From Aplectana chamaeleonis (lineage: Eukaryota > Nematoda > Chromadorea > Rhabditida > Cosmocercidae): a stretch of 64,000 nucleotides of DNA. The notes beneath the pieces were generated by a model that was not told where the DNA came from, searched no databases, and worked only from the letters and a program-made list of their open reading frames with translations. This document shows, one piece after another, positions 1 to 11,399 of this stretch (the first letter of the stretch is position 1; every line of letters starts with the position of its first letter). The DNA lies in NCBI GenBank assembly GCA_029168955.1, contig JAPDOI010000701.1, positions 124,001-188,000 of the forward strand, read 5' to 3'. A program made the position numbers and the translations under genes.

Positions 1-240
1 TCACATCAGATAACTGATCGCGTTATCAGACACTGCCTTATTAGAGACTCTATTTTGAGCCTCGGACATCTGAAATCTGTCACTCCTGTTTGGAATGCTG
101 AGTGCCCCCCCCCCTCCCAAACTAGGATTATACTGTACAGTAGACTTGGGACCGAATCGAATAAATATTCGATTAATATTCGGATAATTCGAATATTCGA
201 GCATTCGAATATTCGATTCATGCGGGAATTTGAGTTTTGA

Positions 241-535
241 GGTTTATTCGAATATTCGATCTACTCGGAATTTGAATTTTGGATTTATTCGAATATTCGA
301 TTTATTCGGAAATTTAATTTTTGGATTTATTCGAACATTTGATTTATTCGGAAATTTGAATTTTGCATTTATTCGAATATTCGATTTATTCGGGAATTCA
401 AATTTTGGATTTATTTGAATAATCGATTTATTCGGAAATTTAAATTTTGGATTTATTCGAATATTCGATTTATTAGGAAATTTGAATTTTGGATTTATTC
501 GATTCATTCGTGAATTAAAATTTTGGGGTTTATTT
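241..535. repeat. Left ATTCGAAT tandem array (about 41-bp unit)
   Basis: About seven degenerate units built on TTATTCGAATATTCGATTTA followed by a TCGGAAATTTGAATTTTGGAT-like tail, spaced about 41 bp apart. It lies in the left end of the 9-bp-TSD element. The frames it leaves open in both strands are low-complexity and not taken as genes. Confidence 0.85.
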
Positions 536-1689
536 GAACATTTGGCCAATTTCGGTGCCCCACATTCGAATTAGACCGGTAACAGGCGACTCATCCCCGC
601 ATCCATTTACGATGAAAACTAAAATGCGCCCTAAATTAAGATTTCTGAAAAATTTGAAGGTGTGAAAGCTTCTCCAGTCATTTGCACCAAAGTATGAATT
701 TCGCCCACCCAGACAGTCCGATCCCTGCCAAAAATCGGGGAGTACATCGACGGAGACGAGTCGCACGGCTTAGTCCGGCCACAACGGGGGGGGGGTTGGT
801 CCTACCTCAGTAAGCATACGCATCAACCGGGTCGGCCACGAGCAGGACAAGTGCGATCAGTCGAGACAAATCGGGGGGAAATTTCGACCTGAGTAAGCAA
901 AGCATTGAATACGTATCGACCGGGCTGGCTACAGCATATAGGCCGACTATGACGGGGCCGTTATGGAAGCCTATCTTAGTGCTTGGTCGTAGGTCCGATC
1001 CCTCCCCCCCAGCGAACGTCGAGGGGTTTAACCCAGGGATGTGCGGAAATTTAATTCAGTAAACAAAAAGTCGAGTTTGTCAGAACACAGAAACAGACGC
1101 GTAAGCGGCCAGAAAACAGAGATTTCCGCACACGCACGGTCCGACGTCTTCCATGTGACACATAACGCCTCGCGCTGTAGCATGGGGAGGAATTCGCGAA
1201 GCGCTAACCACGTTCTAACCATGGCTACCGTAACCACGGTTAAGCACATCGTGTGTGAATCGATTGGCCTCAAACCATAGCTAAACCGTGGTTATCGTTT
1301 CGTGAATTCGTGACCTGGTCGGGAAAGATTTACTTGGCAAGGAGTGGCGCAGTGATGTTGTCTGGTCGCTTTTCCCCTCCTCATCTTGAGATCTAGCACA
1401 GCACCGCATACAAACATTTTGCCCAAAAATTCTCTAGCGGCCATAGATGAATTGATATCCCTTTGAAATCACAAAGTCACATCTACCACTACCACAGTTT
1501 CCGTTTTCTGCTCAAACGGGATCGTTGAACCTGGAATTCTTCCGGTAATCTCCAAATAGTCCCCGTTTTGAAGGTATTTCACGAAAAAAGGTCTCCGAGC
1601 CCCTCAAAAAAGTCGAAAGTTCCGCTGTGGTCCTGATCTCGATTTTGAAATGTCGAATATTATTCGAGTATTCGAATAGGGTTCAAATA

Positions 1690-1950
1690 TTCGAATAGTT
1701 GGCCGACTTTTCGAATGTATTCATTCATTTGGAAATTTTCAGAGCCCTTATTCGGATGTATTCATTTATTAGGAGATTTTCAGAAAACATTATTCGAATG
1801 TATTCATTTATTCGGAAATTTCTAAAAGGCCTTATTCGAATGTATTCATTTATTCGGAATTTTTTAAAAGGCCTTATTCGAATGACTTCATTCATTCGGG
1901 AAATTTTTGAAAGGCCGTATTCGAATCATTCGTCCATTCGTAAACTGGGG
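1690..1950. repeat. Right ATTCGAAT tandem array (about 42-bp unit)
   Basis: About six units of the type TTATTCGAATGTATTCATTT then ATTCGGAAATTTTTAAAAGG, period about 42 bp. It is clearly related to the left array and in the same, not inverted, orientation. The 109-codon open frame across it is a by-product of the repeats. Confidence 0.85.
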
Positions 1951-2039
1951 TCGAATGCTCATGTATACTGTACAGCCAAAGTAAATGATCCCTCTCCGCG
2001 GAGACGCAGAGATAGCCAGGGGTGGTAGTAATCAATGAG

Positions 2040-3797
2040 TTGACCGCGAATGAACCGTGTAGTTAACGCACAGTTATGAGATGGTCAATGAGCGGTTGAA
2101 CGGCGGTTAGTTGTAAGAAAATGCATTCATTTCGTGGATTTGTGAACAATTAATTTCAACTGCAGCTTCATCTTAATACTATTCATACCCTTATGTTGAA
2201 GTAAGTCAAGAAATCTGGTAGAAAACCTCACGTGCAAACAGGCAGTTGCTGGTTGAAAAAATTTATGGCGCGGTCTCGGCGCGGTCAATCCATTGATTGT
2301 GCGTTGTCAGTGCCAAAATACTCTTCATGTGCCGACCGCACGATACCGCCCGTTGGCAACGTATTGAAGATCTTCGATCAGGCTGCGTGAGAGAGTGCTG
2401 TAGTGAGGATGCGCCGACTCGTCGATTAACCACTCGCAAAAAGTCCTCCTGAGGACTTATTGCGCGCGGTTAACCCGCGTCTGCGTTTCCTTCCATCCAA
2501 TGATGTTTCTATCACTCTAACGTAAGGGCACACGACGGTTTGCATTGTCATACGCCCGGTTCTTTCGGGCGATGACGGCAATCAATGATGTTATCATGAT
2601 TATCAAACAATTTATTCATGCAATTATTTATTGATGCATTCATTCATTTATTTATTTGCTTGTTTAAACGTCATTCATTTGTTTATTTGCGCATTTGTTT
2701 GTTCCTTTTTTCATTCGTATTTTTTAAACGTAAGTTTCTATGTATACATAAATTTCTTAACTTGATATGACGGACGTGCAATGACAGGAATCTCAGAAAA
2801 ACGCTGATTTTCTGGAGTATACTGAGATTAAGTATACAATTTTTTGAACAATAAAGATAATATGGAATTCAACCAGAAAGTCGAGCTTTCATGAGAGGTG
2901 CACCTTGGGTACAAGTTAAGAAACTAATTTTTACATAGAAAATTACATATCCCTACATTCAATTAATAAAAAATAAATAAATAAATTATTGCGCAAATAA
3001 AAAATTTAACAAAGAGGTGAATAAATAAAGAAATAAGCAAATGAATAAATACATCAATACCTGATGGACTAAATAAATTAATAAATAAAGAATACCCAAT
3101 AAAAATGAATATCGGGATGTTAAGAAAGTGCTACTTGGAAAGCTCAACCCGCTTCATATCTTGCATCAAGATGTAGGGGAAGTTTTGTTCCCCAAAGATG
3201 TTCAAGTGTCCTCGTTCTCATGTTTCTGTTCGTCAGAGCTGAATATGTTAATATTCAGCTTTGAATATATCATTTTTGAAAATAATTTTCAGGGAAAGCA
3301 GTCATATTCTGGGATGCATATCTTATATAATACTAAAACAAAGATTCTTTCAGCCGATTTTTCAGAATTTTTCCAGCCATAGGAATTTGCATTTTAAGGG
3401 AAATTTCCGGAAAAAATGGCAGTTTTCCTAGCATCTTTGTTTTCCATCGACGTCAGAACACCAAACATATGTAATAGTGAAGTATCATATACAATGTATT
3501 ACCTGATGAAAATTGATCTGTCCGATGAAAATTGATCTGTCCGATGAAAAAAGCAAAAATCTAACGTTTGAATAAATTGTCGGTGATTCACAACATAAAT
3601 ATTGCAAGATGGGGCATTGGATACAAAGCTCAAATGAGAAGTTTGTACCCCCAAAGTAGCTGAGTAATCAAGATAAGATGGAAAATGTGGATTTTGGAAA
3701 AGTTCCTGAAAATGCGAAATTCGCTAGATTGAAAAAATACATCTCAAACCCATAGTGGGAAGACAATAAATTATATGATTATATAAATAATTAATGA
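2040..3797. other. AT-rich interior of the 5.6-kb element
   Basis: The first 500 bp carry the GCGGTTAA-type subterminal motifs. From 2600 to 3110 it is dominated by short ATTTATTT/AAATAAAT runs on both strands, which can fold together. From 3120 to 3790 I see single-copy-looking AT-rich DNA and an 84-codon open frame with no recognisable domain. A 15-bp direct repeat occurs near 3518-3548. I see no gene. Confidence 0.5.
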
Positions 3798-4117
3798 ATC
3801 GCTCCAGCCGCGAAGCGGCTGGAGAGGTTTGGTTTTGCCTGGCACTTGTGATCACTTAGATTTTGGTAAAGTAGTTAATAAAACCTGTAAAACAAATTTT
3901 CTAGAGATTTCCTTCTGGATATAAGTGAGAGAGTATAGAAGACACCCGCTGACAAAATTTGAGCCAAATCGATTGAAAATTGACAAAGTTAGATCGGCGG
4001 AAGCTTAGCTAAAATTCGCGTTTTTTCTTGTAACGCGTCCCTCGTGTCCTGTTCCTCGTCCCTCGTCCCTCGTCCCTCGTTCCTCGTTCCTGCCACTAGC
4101 CACTGCCAGTGGTCGCA
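3798..4117 (-). mobile_element. Rolling-circle-like (Helitron/Helentron-type) 3' end, copy 1
   Basis: On the minus strand this 320-bp segment ends in a 9-bp-stem hairpin (CTCCAGCCG-loop-CGGCTGGAG) followed by CGAT. The same segment with the same hairpin end stands alone on the plus strand at 36985-37288. Here the 42-bp satellite adjoins it upstream in element orientation. A 3' hairpin, no terminal inverted repeat, no target duplication and internal tandem repeats are the layout of Helentron-derived HINE elements. The canonical CTRR terminus of classical Helitrons is absent. Confidence 0.55.
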
Positions 4118-4124
4118 GGCTATC

Positions 4125-5762
4125 AGTACATAGGGCATCTGATGACGTCATCAGGGTGTCATGTAAAGTACATAGGGCATCTGATGACGTCATCAGGGTG
4201 TCATGCGTAAAGTACATAGGGCATCTGATGACGTCATCAGGGTGTCATGTAAAGTACATAGGGCATCTGATGACGTCATAAAGGGTGTCATGTAAAGTAC
4301 ATAGGGCATCTGATGACGTCATCAAGACAATGTCATGTAAAGTACATAGGGCATCTGATGACGTCATCAGGGTGTCATGTAAAGTACATAGGGCATCTGA
4401 TGACGCCATCAGGGTGTCATGTAAGGTACATAGGGCATCTGATGACGTCATCAGGGAATGTCATGTAAAGTACATAGGGCATCTGATGACGTCATCAGGA
4501 TGTCATGTAAAGTACATAGGGCATCTGATGACGTCATCAAGGTGTCATGTAAAGTACATAGGGCATCTGATGACGTCATAAGGGTGTCATGTAAAGTACA
4601 TAGGGCATCTGATGACGTCATCAAGATGTCATGTAAAGTACATAGGGCATCTGATGACGTCATCAGGGTGTCATGTAAAGTACATAGGCATCTGATGACG
4701 TCATCAGGATGTCGCGTAAAGTACATAGGGCATCTGATGACGTCATCAGGTGTCATGTAAAGTACATAGGGCATCTGATGACGTCATCAGGATGTCATGT
4801 AAAGTACATAGGGCATCTGATGACGTCATCAGGTGTCATGTAAAGTACATAGGGCATCTGATGACGCCATCAGGTGTCATGTGTAGCATATAGGCATCTG
4901 ATGACGACGCACATCAGGTTGTGATGTAAAGTACATAGGGCATCTGATGACGTCATCAGGGTGTCATGTAAAGTACATAGGGCATCTGATGACGTCATCA
5001 GGATGTCATGTAAAGTACATAGGGCATCTGATGACGTCATCAGGATGTCATGTAAAAGTATAGGGCACCTGATGACGTCATCAGGTGTCATGTAAAGTAC
5101 ATGGGGCATCTGATGACGTCATCAGGGTGCCATGTAAAGTACATAGGGCATCTGATGACGTCATCAGGTGTCATGTAAAGTACATAGGGCATCTGATGAC
5201 GTCATCAGGATGTCATGTAAAGTACATAGGCATCTGATGACGTCATCAGGTGTCATGTAAAGTACATAGGGCATCTGATGACGTCATCAGGGTGTCATGT
5301 AAAGTACATAGGGCATCTGATGACGTCATCAGGGTGTCATGTAAAGTACATAGGGCATCTGATGACGTCATCAGGGTGTCATGTAAAGTACATAGGGCAT
5401 CTGATGACGTCATCAGGGTGTCATGTAAAGTACATAGGGCATCTGATGACGTCATCAGGATGTCATAAAGTACATAGGGCATCTGATGACGTCATCAGGA
5501 TGTCATGTAAAGTACATAGGCACCTGATGACGTCATCAGGGTGTCATGTAAAGTACATAGGGCATCTGATGACGTCATCAGGGTGTCATGTAAAGTACAT
5601 AGGGCATCTGATGACGTCATCAGGGTGTCATGTAAAGTACATAGGGCATCTGATGACGTCATCAGGGTGTCATGTAAAGTACATAGGGCATCTGATGACG
5701 TCAACAGGGTGTCATGCAACATACATAGGGCATCTGATGACGTCATCAGGACGTCGTGGAAA
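4125..5762. repeat. 42-bp satellite with CRE/ATF palindrome, about 39 units
   Basis: Head-to-tail array of a 42-bp unit. Each unit is AAAGTACATAGGGCATC, then TGATGACGTCATCA, then GGGTGTCATGT. Nearly all units keep the 14-bp palindrome intact. Changes cluster outside it: GGG or GGA or G, a lost base, AAAG or AAGG. A few units break it, for example GACGCCATC near 4405 and 4865, and one scrambled unit near 4895-4910. Because 42 is a multiple of three, the array is open in several frames with 14-residue peptide repeats, which explains open frames up to 162 codons. The core TGACGTCA is the consensus site for CREB/ATF bZIP factors. Confidence 0.95.
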
Positions 5763-5862
5763 GTGAGAAGCGCTTCATTTGTAGCGTGCGCAACAAGTTT
5801 GTCGCTTACTGATTATTATAGCAATCCATGCTATTTGAATAATACTGAAGATTTCTTCATAG

Positions 5863-6515
5863 ATATTACTTCGTAATATCAATAAAAAGTGAACAATTCT
5901 ATCAAAAAGGGGTCTTCCAAGCGAAAGAGGTTTGGTTGGCGTCAGAAACGTTCCAACAAAAAGGGAACAATAGGTAAGTAGATTGAGGAGAGTCTACAAA
6001 AAGTGAACAATATTCTCTGAGAGTAATTTTCTTGGTGAACACTTCTTAACAGCAAAAACAAACCGTTGTGGCATTTTACGATGATGAGTTTAGTGTCTTT
6101 CGGAAAAAAAGACTTCTATTCGTTTAACGAGATTTTACGGAATTACTCTTGCTTAATGCTGTATTTCTATTTTATAGTTTTGCTTCTCCTTAGAGCAAGA
6201 CCTAACCATCTGTCTAAGTCTTTGCGACGTCATCTTCTATTCTGATGGTAAGAGTTAGGTTTACATGCACATACGTTTAAACGGTTCTTGCGTAATCAAG
6301 ACCATTATTGGAACCACAGAAAGCTTCCGTGTAGAACACCGCAACGGTTTGTTTTCGCTGTTAAGAAGTGTTCACCAAGAAAATTACTCTCAGAGAATAT
6401 TGTTCACTTTTTGTAGACTCTCCTCAATCTACTTACCTATTGTTCCCTTTTTGTTGGAACGTTTCTGACGCCAACCAAACCTCTTTCGCTTGGAAGACCC
6501 CTTTTTGATAGATAA
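5863..6515. mobile_element. Foldback element, copy 1 (about 170-bp arms)
   Basis: Arms at about 5902-6071 and 6339-6510 are reverse complements over about 170 bp with only about two mismatches. They start ATCAAAAAGGGGTCTTCC. The 270-bp centre is not palindromic. A small ATATTAC-loop-GTAATAT hairpin precedes the left arm and is shared with the second copy at 55187-56226, so it belongs to the element. No coding capacity. Confidence 0.85.
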
Positions 6516-7600
6516 ATATTTGAGTTAAAGATTGAATAAGTTGATTAGTCATTCAAGGATTAAGCAATAAGGTCAATAAATAAATAAACGAAAGAAAACA
6601 AAATGAACGAGTAGGTAAATAAATGAGGACTAGCTAAAAAGTGGGTTCACCATTTACTAAGTAAAGAAATCGGCAAAGTTAGTAAGTAATTAAATTCCAT
6701 AGGCAGGAATGTTTGAGCTGACAAGGAAATTTTTTAGCCGTATGTTTTAGTACAAAAAATGGCAACTAGTGAGAAATCTATTACTTCGAAATGCTTACCG
6801 AATGGTCGAGTGTCCTAGATTTTGTTTTTGAATATTATTTGATTGCTTGGGATTCTTGGTTACACGGGAAATTCGAAGAATCCTTTTTTTTCGAGCAAAC
6901 CGAGCATTCGAATAGTGCAACAAGCAAAATTACGATTCTGTGTTCCATAATTGTTCTTTTTGAATTCAAGGACAACTTGTGAATGTAAAAAAAGAAAATA
7001 ACTATTCTTACAATTAGTAAATTTTTGTGTACAAGAAGGCATGAGAACGCAGAAAAACATCTCCAAATCGGCAGCTACTGACGAGCTGCTATTCTCTATC
7101 TCAATCGAATCATTTAGAGCAAAACATATTGTTTGTGTAGATGCTTAACGTGCTAAAAACGAGAGGCGATCGAGTCTCTGCTCAAAAAAGAAAAATAGAA
7201 TTGTGGTATCAGCTCTCAAAATCGTCTGAATGCGAGAGAAAGATGGTGAATTCAAAATGAGTTATGGTTAATAAAAGATAAGGGCGAATTTCGTGCATTC
7301 ATTGACGGCCTACTAACCTTGATTACCACGAGAACAACAGGAAGAGCACCGTTCCTTATAGCGCAGTGCGATGCACGCGAACTTTGGCTCGCGTACGTTG
7401 CCTTGACGGGTTCGATTCTATCAGTGCAGCGAGTTTTGCATTTGTGGCTGCTACCTCCTCGCGTTCAACCATTGGTTAACAAGCGGCTTGCGTGACGTAT
7501 CCTCACGGTCAGTAGGCGGCTAACTCATGGGCAGCGAGCATTTAACCCGCAGCTGAATTTCGCTGTTTATCTGCGGTTAACGTACTGATTACTACCACCC
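6516..7600. other. Right interior of the 5.6-kb element
   Basis: AT-rich DNA with AAATAAAT runs to about 6640, then apparently single-copy sequence, then a GC-richer end (7310-7600) with GGTTAAC/GCGGTTAA subterminal motifs mirroring the left end. Short open frames of 60-70 codons show no domain. I see no gene. Confidence 0.45.
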
Positions 7601-7603
7601 CAG

Positions 7604-8804
7604 TTTGCACTTTGGCCGGCTGGCAGCGCCTTTCTTTTCGTCCTCTGCGCTCATCATACTGACTCGGACATCCCGCGCGCCGGGTTGCCAATGCTCCGAA
7701 GACCTCTTGAGAAAAGAGTAATACTGGATGATATCATAGCACACACATTAAGCTGCATTCTGAGGCTCAACGCTCAGGACATGAGAGTAAATCTCAAAAA
7801 AAGTATATGAAACACTGGTAATTTCGTGGGTTTATTTTGTTGAAGAATTCATGTAGAGCTTTCTCAGGCATCATTCAATACTGCCAAGCGCCGACACACT
7901 GACTCTGGTGTATTTTCACGTCATCCCATCAAATAGCTGTTGATGGGAGCAAGGCATCAGAATAGCAGACTAGTGTGGACGGAGGAGTACCTTCACTATA
8001 CTCCACAGCAATGGAAAAAGTAGTTTTTCTAGCTGAATCTGGTGCTCCAAACGAACGAGTTGCTTTTTGTCTCGATGTTGCTCAACTTTGTTCGCCTTGA
8101 CTCGTTTTTGACGTTTCCAACGGCATAGGCGTCCTAATTGGAGCCCGGGTTACGCATTTATCTTACCAACTTTTTTGAGCGTGTCTGCTGCCTATAAAGC
8201 ATTCCCTATGAGATTCGTGGAGTAATTCAAATGTTGAAACATGGTTCAATGAGGGTTTTCTTGTTATGTAAGTTCGCTCCTATTGTACCTTCATCCACTT
8301 GTTCAGATGTGCGTTTTACCAAAACAACCGGGAATTTAACTGTTAGGGTTTTTCAACTTATGCCTTTCTGTTCCTGAAGAAGCTATGACAGAGATCAGCC
8401 AGAACTTCATCGAAAACAACTTGGCACTGCGTCTCGTGATAAATTCTGACTGACTCTAGTATAGTGAGTCGGGCGATGGATAATTCATATTCGCAGAGAA
8501 GCAATTTACCCCACGCACTGATTTTCAAAAAAAGTCTAGACTAGGAGAAGTGAAAGAAACTCCTGGCGTCTGCATGGACATTCCGCTCTCTATTATATAT
8601 TCTTTGAAGAAACGTAGACTGTTGCTTGCCGTAACGATTGGCTTCTGCACCACTCGCTTATCATTGAAATTGGGCGATCGCATGTGAATAACATGCGATT
8701 CTTGCCGGCAACGCGGGAGTAGAGTGAAGGACATGAGGTCGAGAATAGGAAAGACCATAAACTCAAACGAAGATACTTTGAAAACGGAATTCTGAACTGC
8801 TTAC
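7604..8804. other. Low-repeat stretch, no clear gene
   Basis: Outside the 5.6-kb element. No tandem or long inverted repeat is obvious. At 8525-8690 the minus strand could hold a last exon for the gene whose exons lie at 8805-9087: a frame compatible with the donor at 8804 starts after a weak acceptor (GGTGCAG) near 8650 and runs about 33 codons to a stop. This is speculative. Confidence 0.3.
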
Positions 8805-9087
8805 CCTCACCGCGGATCGAGTCGACGAACAATTTGATGTGGTCGGTGAATCGAATATGGAATTCGTCATTTAGGGCTTGGACCAGGTGGGTGATCTAAG
8901 AATAAAAGAAGAGGACGATGAGTGGATTTAATGCGGTAGCAGTAATGGGCCGGCAATAATGTTCTCTAGAAGGAGCGACTGCTGCTGCTGATTCCGTGGT
9001 GACAGCGCAGATGAAAGGATCATCACTTGGGGTCGAAACATCAGGAGTACCTACGAGAAAGCGTGCGACGAGCGGAGAATCGAGACT
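8805..9087 (-). CDS. Probable host gene fragment, two exons (minus)
   Basis: Exon 9055-9087 (33 nt) lies between an acceptor ctcgcag and a donor gtaggt. Exon 8805-8895 (91 nt) lies between acceptor ttcttag and donor gtaagc. Both are open in the same frame and join in phase 0. Joined they read about 41 residues, with a hydrophobic/amphipathic run around ITHLVQALNDEF and a mixed helical run to DSIRGE. The composition is protein-like and unlike the surrounding repeats. Upstream exons (above 9100) and downstream exons (below 8800) are not certain. I do not recognise the family. The next gene-like signal on the same strand ends at 12752; whether they are one gene cannot be told. Confidence 0.4.
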
Positions 9088-9590
9088 CTGCGAGGTAAGA
9101 TTAGAGAACACGTGAATAGTCTATTAGACCAACGAGACAGCGATCAGAATGCAGGAGAACACCGTTTTGTTCGAATTGGTCCCTATCGACCGCCCTGGGC
9201 GAAAATATGAAACAGTTTGTGAAACTAACTTTATTCTATCCATACAATACACATAAAAACGAATTTTAGCGGAAAATTAGCACTTGAAAGACACTGAGTT
9301 ATTATTCTTATTAGACGATCACAGGTCAGACATTCAAAATGTTAAGATTTTTTCTACGTGTGGACTGATCGAACGACGGATCGGCATTAAGTTAGTCGTC
9401 CCCTCCCAAACGAAGTAGTTTCTCCACTCCTCCCCTGCGCCTTTTCCTTATCACAACCAGGTTCATCAGTGCGATATTTTTGAAGCATATAGGATCAAGC
9501 ATATAGCCGAAAGAACGAATACCGCTAAGCCAAATAACCTTCAACGCTGCCGTTCAAAATCGGTCGAAACCCACAGAGACCCACATATTG
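9088..9590. other. Unassigned stretch
   Basis: Probably intronic or upstream DNA of the minus-strand gene at 8805-9087. No repeat or long open frame stands out. Confidence 0.3.
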
Positions 9591-10394
9591 ACGGAAACTA
9601 TAATCAGGCTACGGCGCAACGTGTGATACAACCCAACTTTGGTCCTTGCGACAAAATCCGATGTATGGCTGTCCACATGTAAAAACGTACCCTAAATTTC
9701 ATGGAAGTAGCTTTAAGCATAAGAGCTTCAAACCTACATAAGGTGGGCGGAGCTTGTTTTTATGCCCTGAGGGCGCAGTGGAGCAGATTCGAGCATGAAA
9801 ACCACATTTTGTAATTGGCTGTCCGGATATGAAACCACACCCAAAATTTCATGGACGCACCTTCAAGCAGAGCAGCGCTGCATATCATGGACTGCATGAA
9901 AAAATCGATTGCTGTGAAATATTCACAAGTATTTATTAAAGTTCAAATTAGGGAGTTTCGCGTTAATACAACGTGCAGAAAACCTAGTCACGGACTAAAG
10001 TAATCAATTTAGTTCTTTTACCCGGTTCAAAACGGTCTTTGTAAGCCCATTTTTAGGTGTGATACAATCGATTGTATCACAACTAATAATGGGTCCTCAA
10101 AGACCGTTTTGAGCCGACTAAACGAACTAAGTCGATTACTGCGGTCTGTGACTAGGTTTTTCGCACGTTGTAGTAACGCGAAACTACCTAATATAAATTT
10201 TAATAAATACTTGTGATTATTTCACAGCAATCGATTTTTTAATGGACTTCATGCCCGAAACTGAACCCTTGTGCCCTCACGTCATAAAAACAGGCTTCGC
10301 CCACCCCATGCAGGCTGTTCGGCTTGAAGCTACTTCCGTAAAAATTTGAGTACGTTTTCACATGTGGACAGCATATTCTAATTGTAGTTTCCGT
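9591..10394. mobile_element. Palindromic element, arms over 300 bp
   Basis: The outer end ACGGAAACTA at 9591 pairs with TAGTTTCCGT ending at 10394, and pairing runs inwards to a nearly perfect centre GTGATACAATCGATTGTATCAC at about 10057-10078. Arm identity is high near the centre (for example CACAAGTATTTATTAAA against TTTAATAAATACTTGTG) and lower outside. The left arm is about 150 bp longer because it holds a partial internal duplication of the CTGTCCACATGTAAAA/CTGTCCGGATATGAAA block. No coding potential. This is a foldback or MITE-like element. Confidence 0.8.
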
Positions 10395-10625
10395 ACCTGA
10401 AATTGCACCTATGTGCCCTCGGGGCCTAAAAATTCTTATGCTTCAGCCGATTTCGCATCTCAGAAATTGCCTAACGAGTCAATTTCGTGGAGTAAATTGC
10501 AAGAGATAAAACAGTGAACAATCCTCCTCTAAAACAGTCAACTATCCATCGTTTCCCAGAATTGCGAAATTTTTGACCTTTTGCGGGATCGATCTTGTGA
10601 ATCCTGAATCGCCTAAAATTGCATC

Positions 10626-10878
10626 TTAGATTACAAGATTCCAGAAAATCTGCGTGCTTTTGTTGACAAGATAGTCCGCTTGTAATGACCCCGATGACAG
10701 CCAATACTCAGCACCTTTGCTGCTGGCATATCCAGGAGCACTTTGGTGACACACTTCACCTTGCCGCGACCCCGCTTCCACATCGGAAGCAATAACGATG
10801 ACCATGCTGCTGTCGTCTGTTGTCTTGCATGATTTCTCCACCAGTGAATTGTCACCTCTTCTTGTGAGTTTCTGCCAT
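10626..10878 (-). CDS. Weak candidate small gene (minus)
   Basis: A minus-strand ATG at 10878 in an A-rich context opens MAETHKKR and stops at once unless spliced at a GTGACA donor. Splicing to an acceptor near 10815 (gacagcag) would join a frame of about 60 codons ending TAA at 10626, rich in Ser, Gly and Gln. The overlapping minus frame is also open for 74 codons. No family is recognised and no repeat explains the stretch. Treat as a guess. Confidence 0.2.
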
Positions 10879-11399
10879 ATTTTTACATCTCCATTTCATA
10901 TCCTGCCTCATTTGATTTTCGCAGTTGTTTCTGATTATTCAGTTTCGTTTTTGATCACCTGTCTCATTTTGCTCACTCAGTATGATCTCCAGTGTTATTT
11001 TGACACCTTACTGTTATCTCATTTTGCCGTCACAGTTTACCGTTATGATATATACTAACGATGTGGCTTTCGGAACCGCTCCCCACCCCTGATAAAAGGC
11101 CATCTTGATTTCTGATTGGGCGAAGGTCCGAACACCCCCCCCCACCGGACGTCGACGGGTCCGACCCCCCCCCCTCTGTGAAACATCACTTCTCACGCCA
11201 AACACAGACTATAATGACATCAAAAAAATCGAAAATTCAGTGAGAATGGGCTCTTTTCGAAAGATTCGGGCTTGACCGTTCTTAAACAGAACTCTCTGTC
11301 CGGAAGATTTCGGCTCCACTCAATCCAGTAAGGGAATCTGTCCTGTCTGTGTTCATGTGGGGCTTACAAACCGTACATTGTACATACCAACTATACAGC
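10879..11399. other. Unassigned stretch with poly-C tracts
   Basis: A T-rich run to 11055 is followed by two C8-C9 tracts near 11140 and 11167. The 86-codon plus frame at 10798-11058 is hydrophobic low-complexity sequence, probably chance. No feature is supported. Confidence 0.4.

Larger units (their letters stand above)
141..1966. mobile_element. Non-autonomous element with 9-bp TSD, copy 1
   Basis: Flanked by a perfect 9-bp direct repeat ACTGTACAG (132-140 and 1967-1975). The same sequence recurs at 50843-53504, where the ends are the same to the base and the flanks are a different 9-bp duplication, so both boundaries are firm. The element starts TAGACTTGG and ends CATGTAT. There is no convincing terminal inverted repeat and no coding capacity. 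It carries related ATTCGAAT-rich tandem arrays in the same orientation near both ends and a unique 1.1-kb middle with degenerate CCATGGTTA/TAACCATGG inverted motifs around 1200-1300. A 9-bp duplication fits Mutator-like (MULE) elements, but with no terminal repeats and no transposase the class is an inference. Confidence 0.8.
2020..7600. mobile_element. 5.6-kb inverted-repeat element (probable composite)
   Basis: Begins GGGTGGTAGTAATCA and ends with its exact reverse complement TGATTACTACCACCC; pairing continues less perfectly for about 13 bp. The triplet CAG flanks both ends (2017-2019, 7601-7603), so a 3-bp duplication is likely. Both ends carry repeated GCGGTTAA/TTAACCGC motifs inside the terminal repeat, typical of subterminal transposase sites. 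No transposase is visible. Inside lie a rolling-circle-like end (3798), the 42-bp satellite and a long-arm foldback (5863). A 3-bp duplication with GGG termini would suit PIF/Harbinger-like elements, but CAG is not their usual TWA target, so the class is open. Confidence 0.55.

Noticed and set aside
4125..5762. CRISPR-like array or repeat protein
   Set aside because: The 42-bp units are contiguous with no variable spacers, so it is a satellite. Open frames of 14-residue repeats exist on both strands in several frames because 42 is divisible by three.
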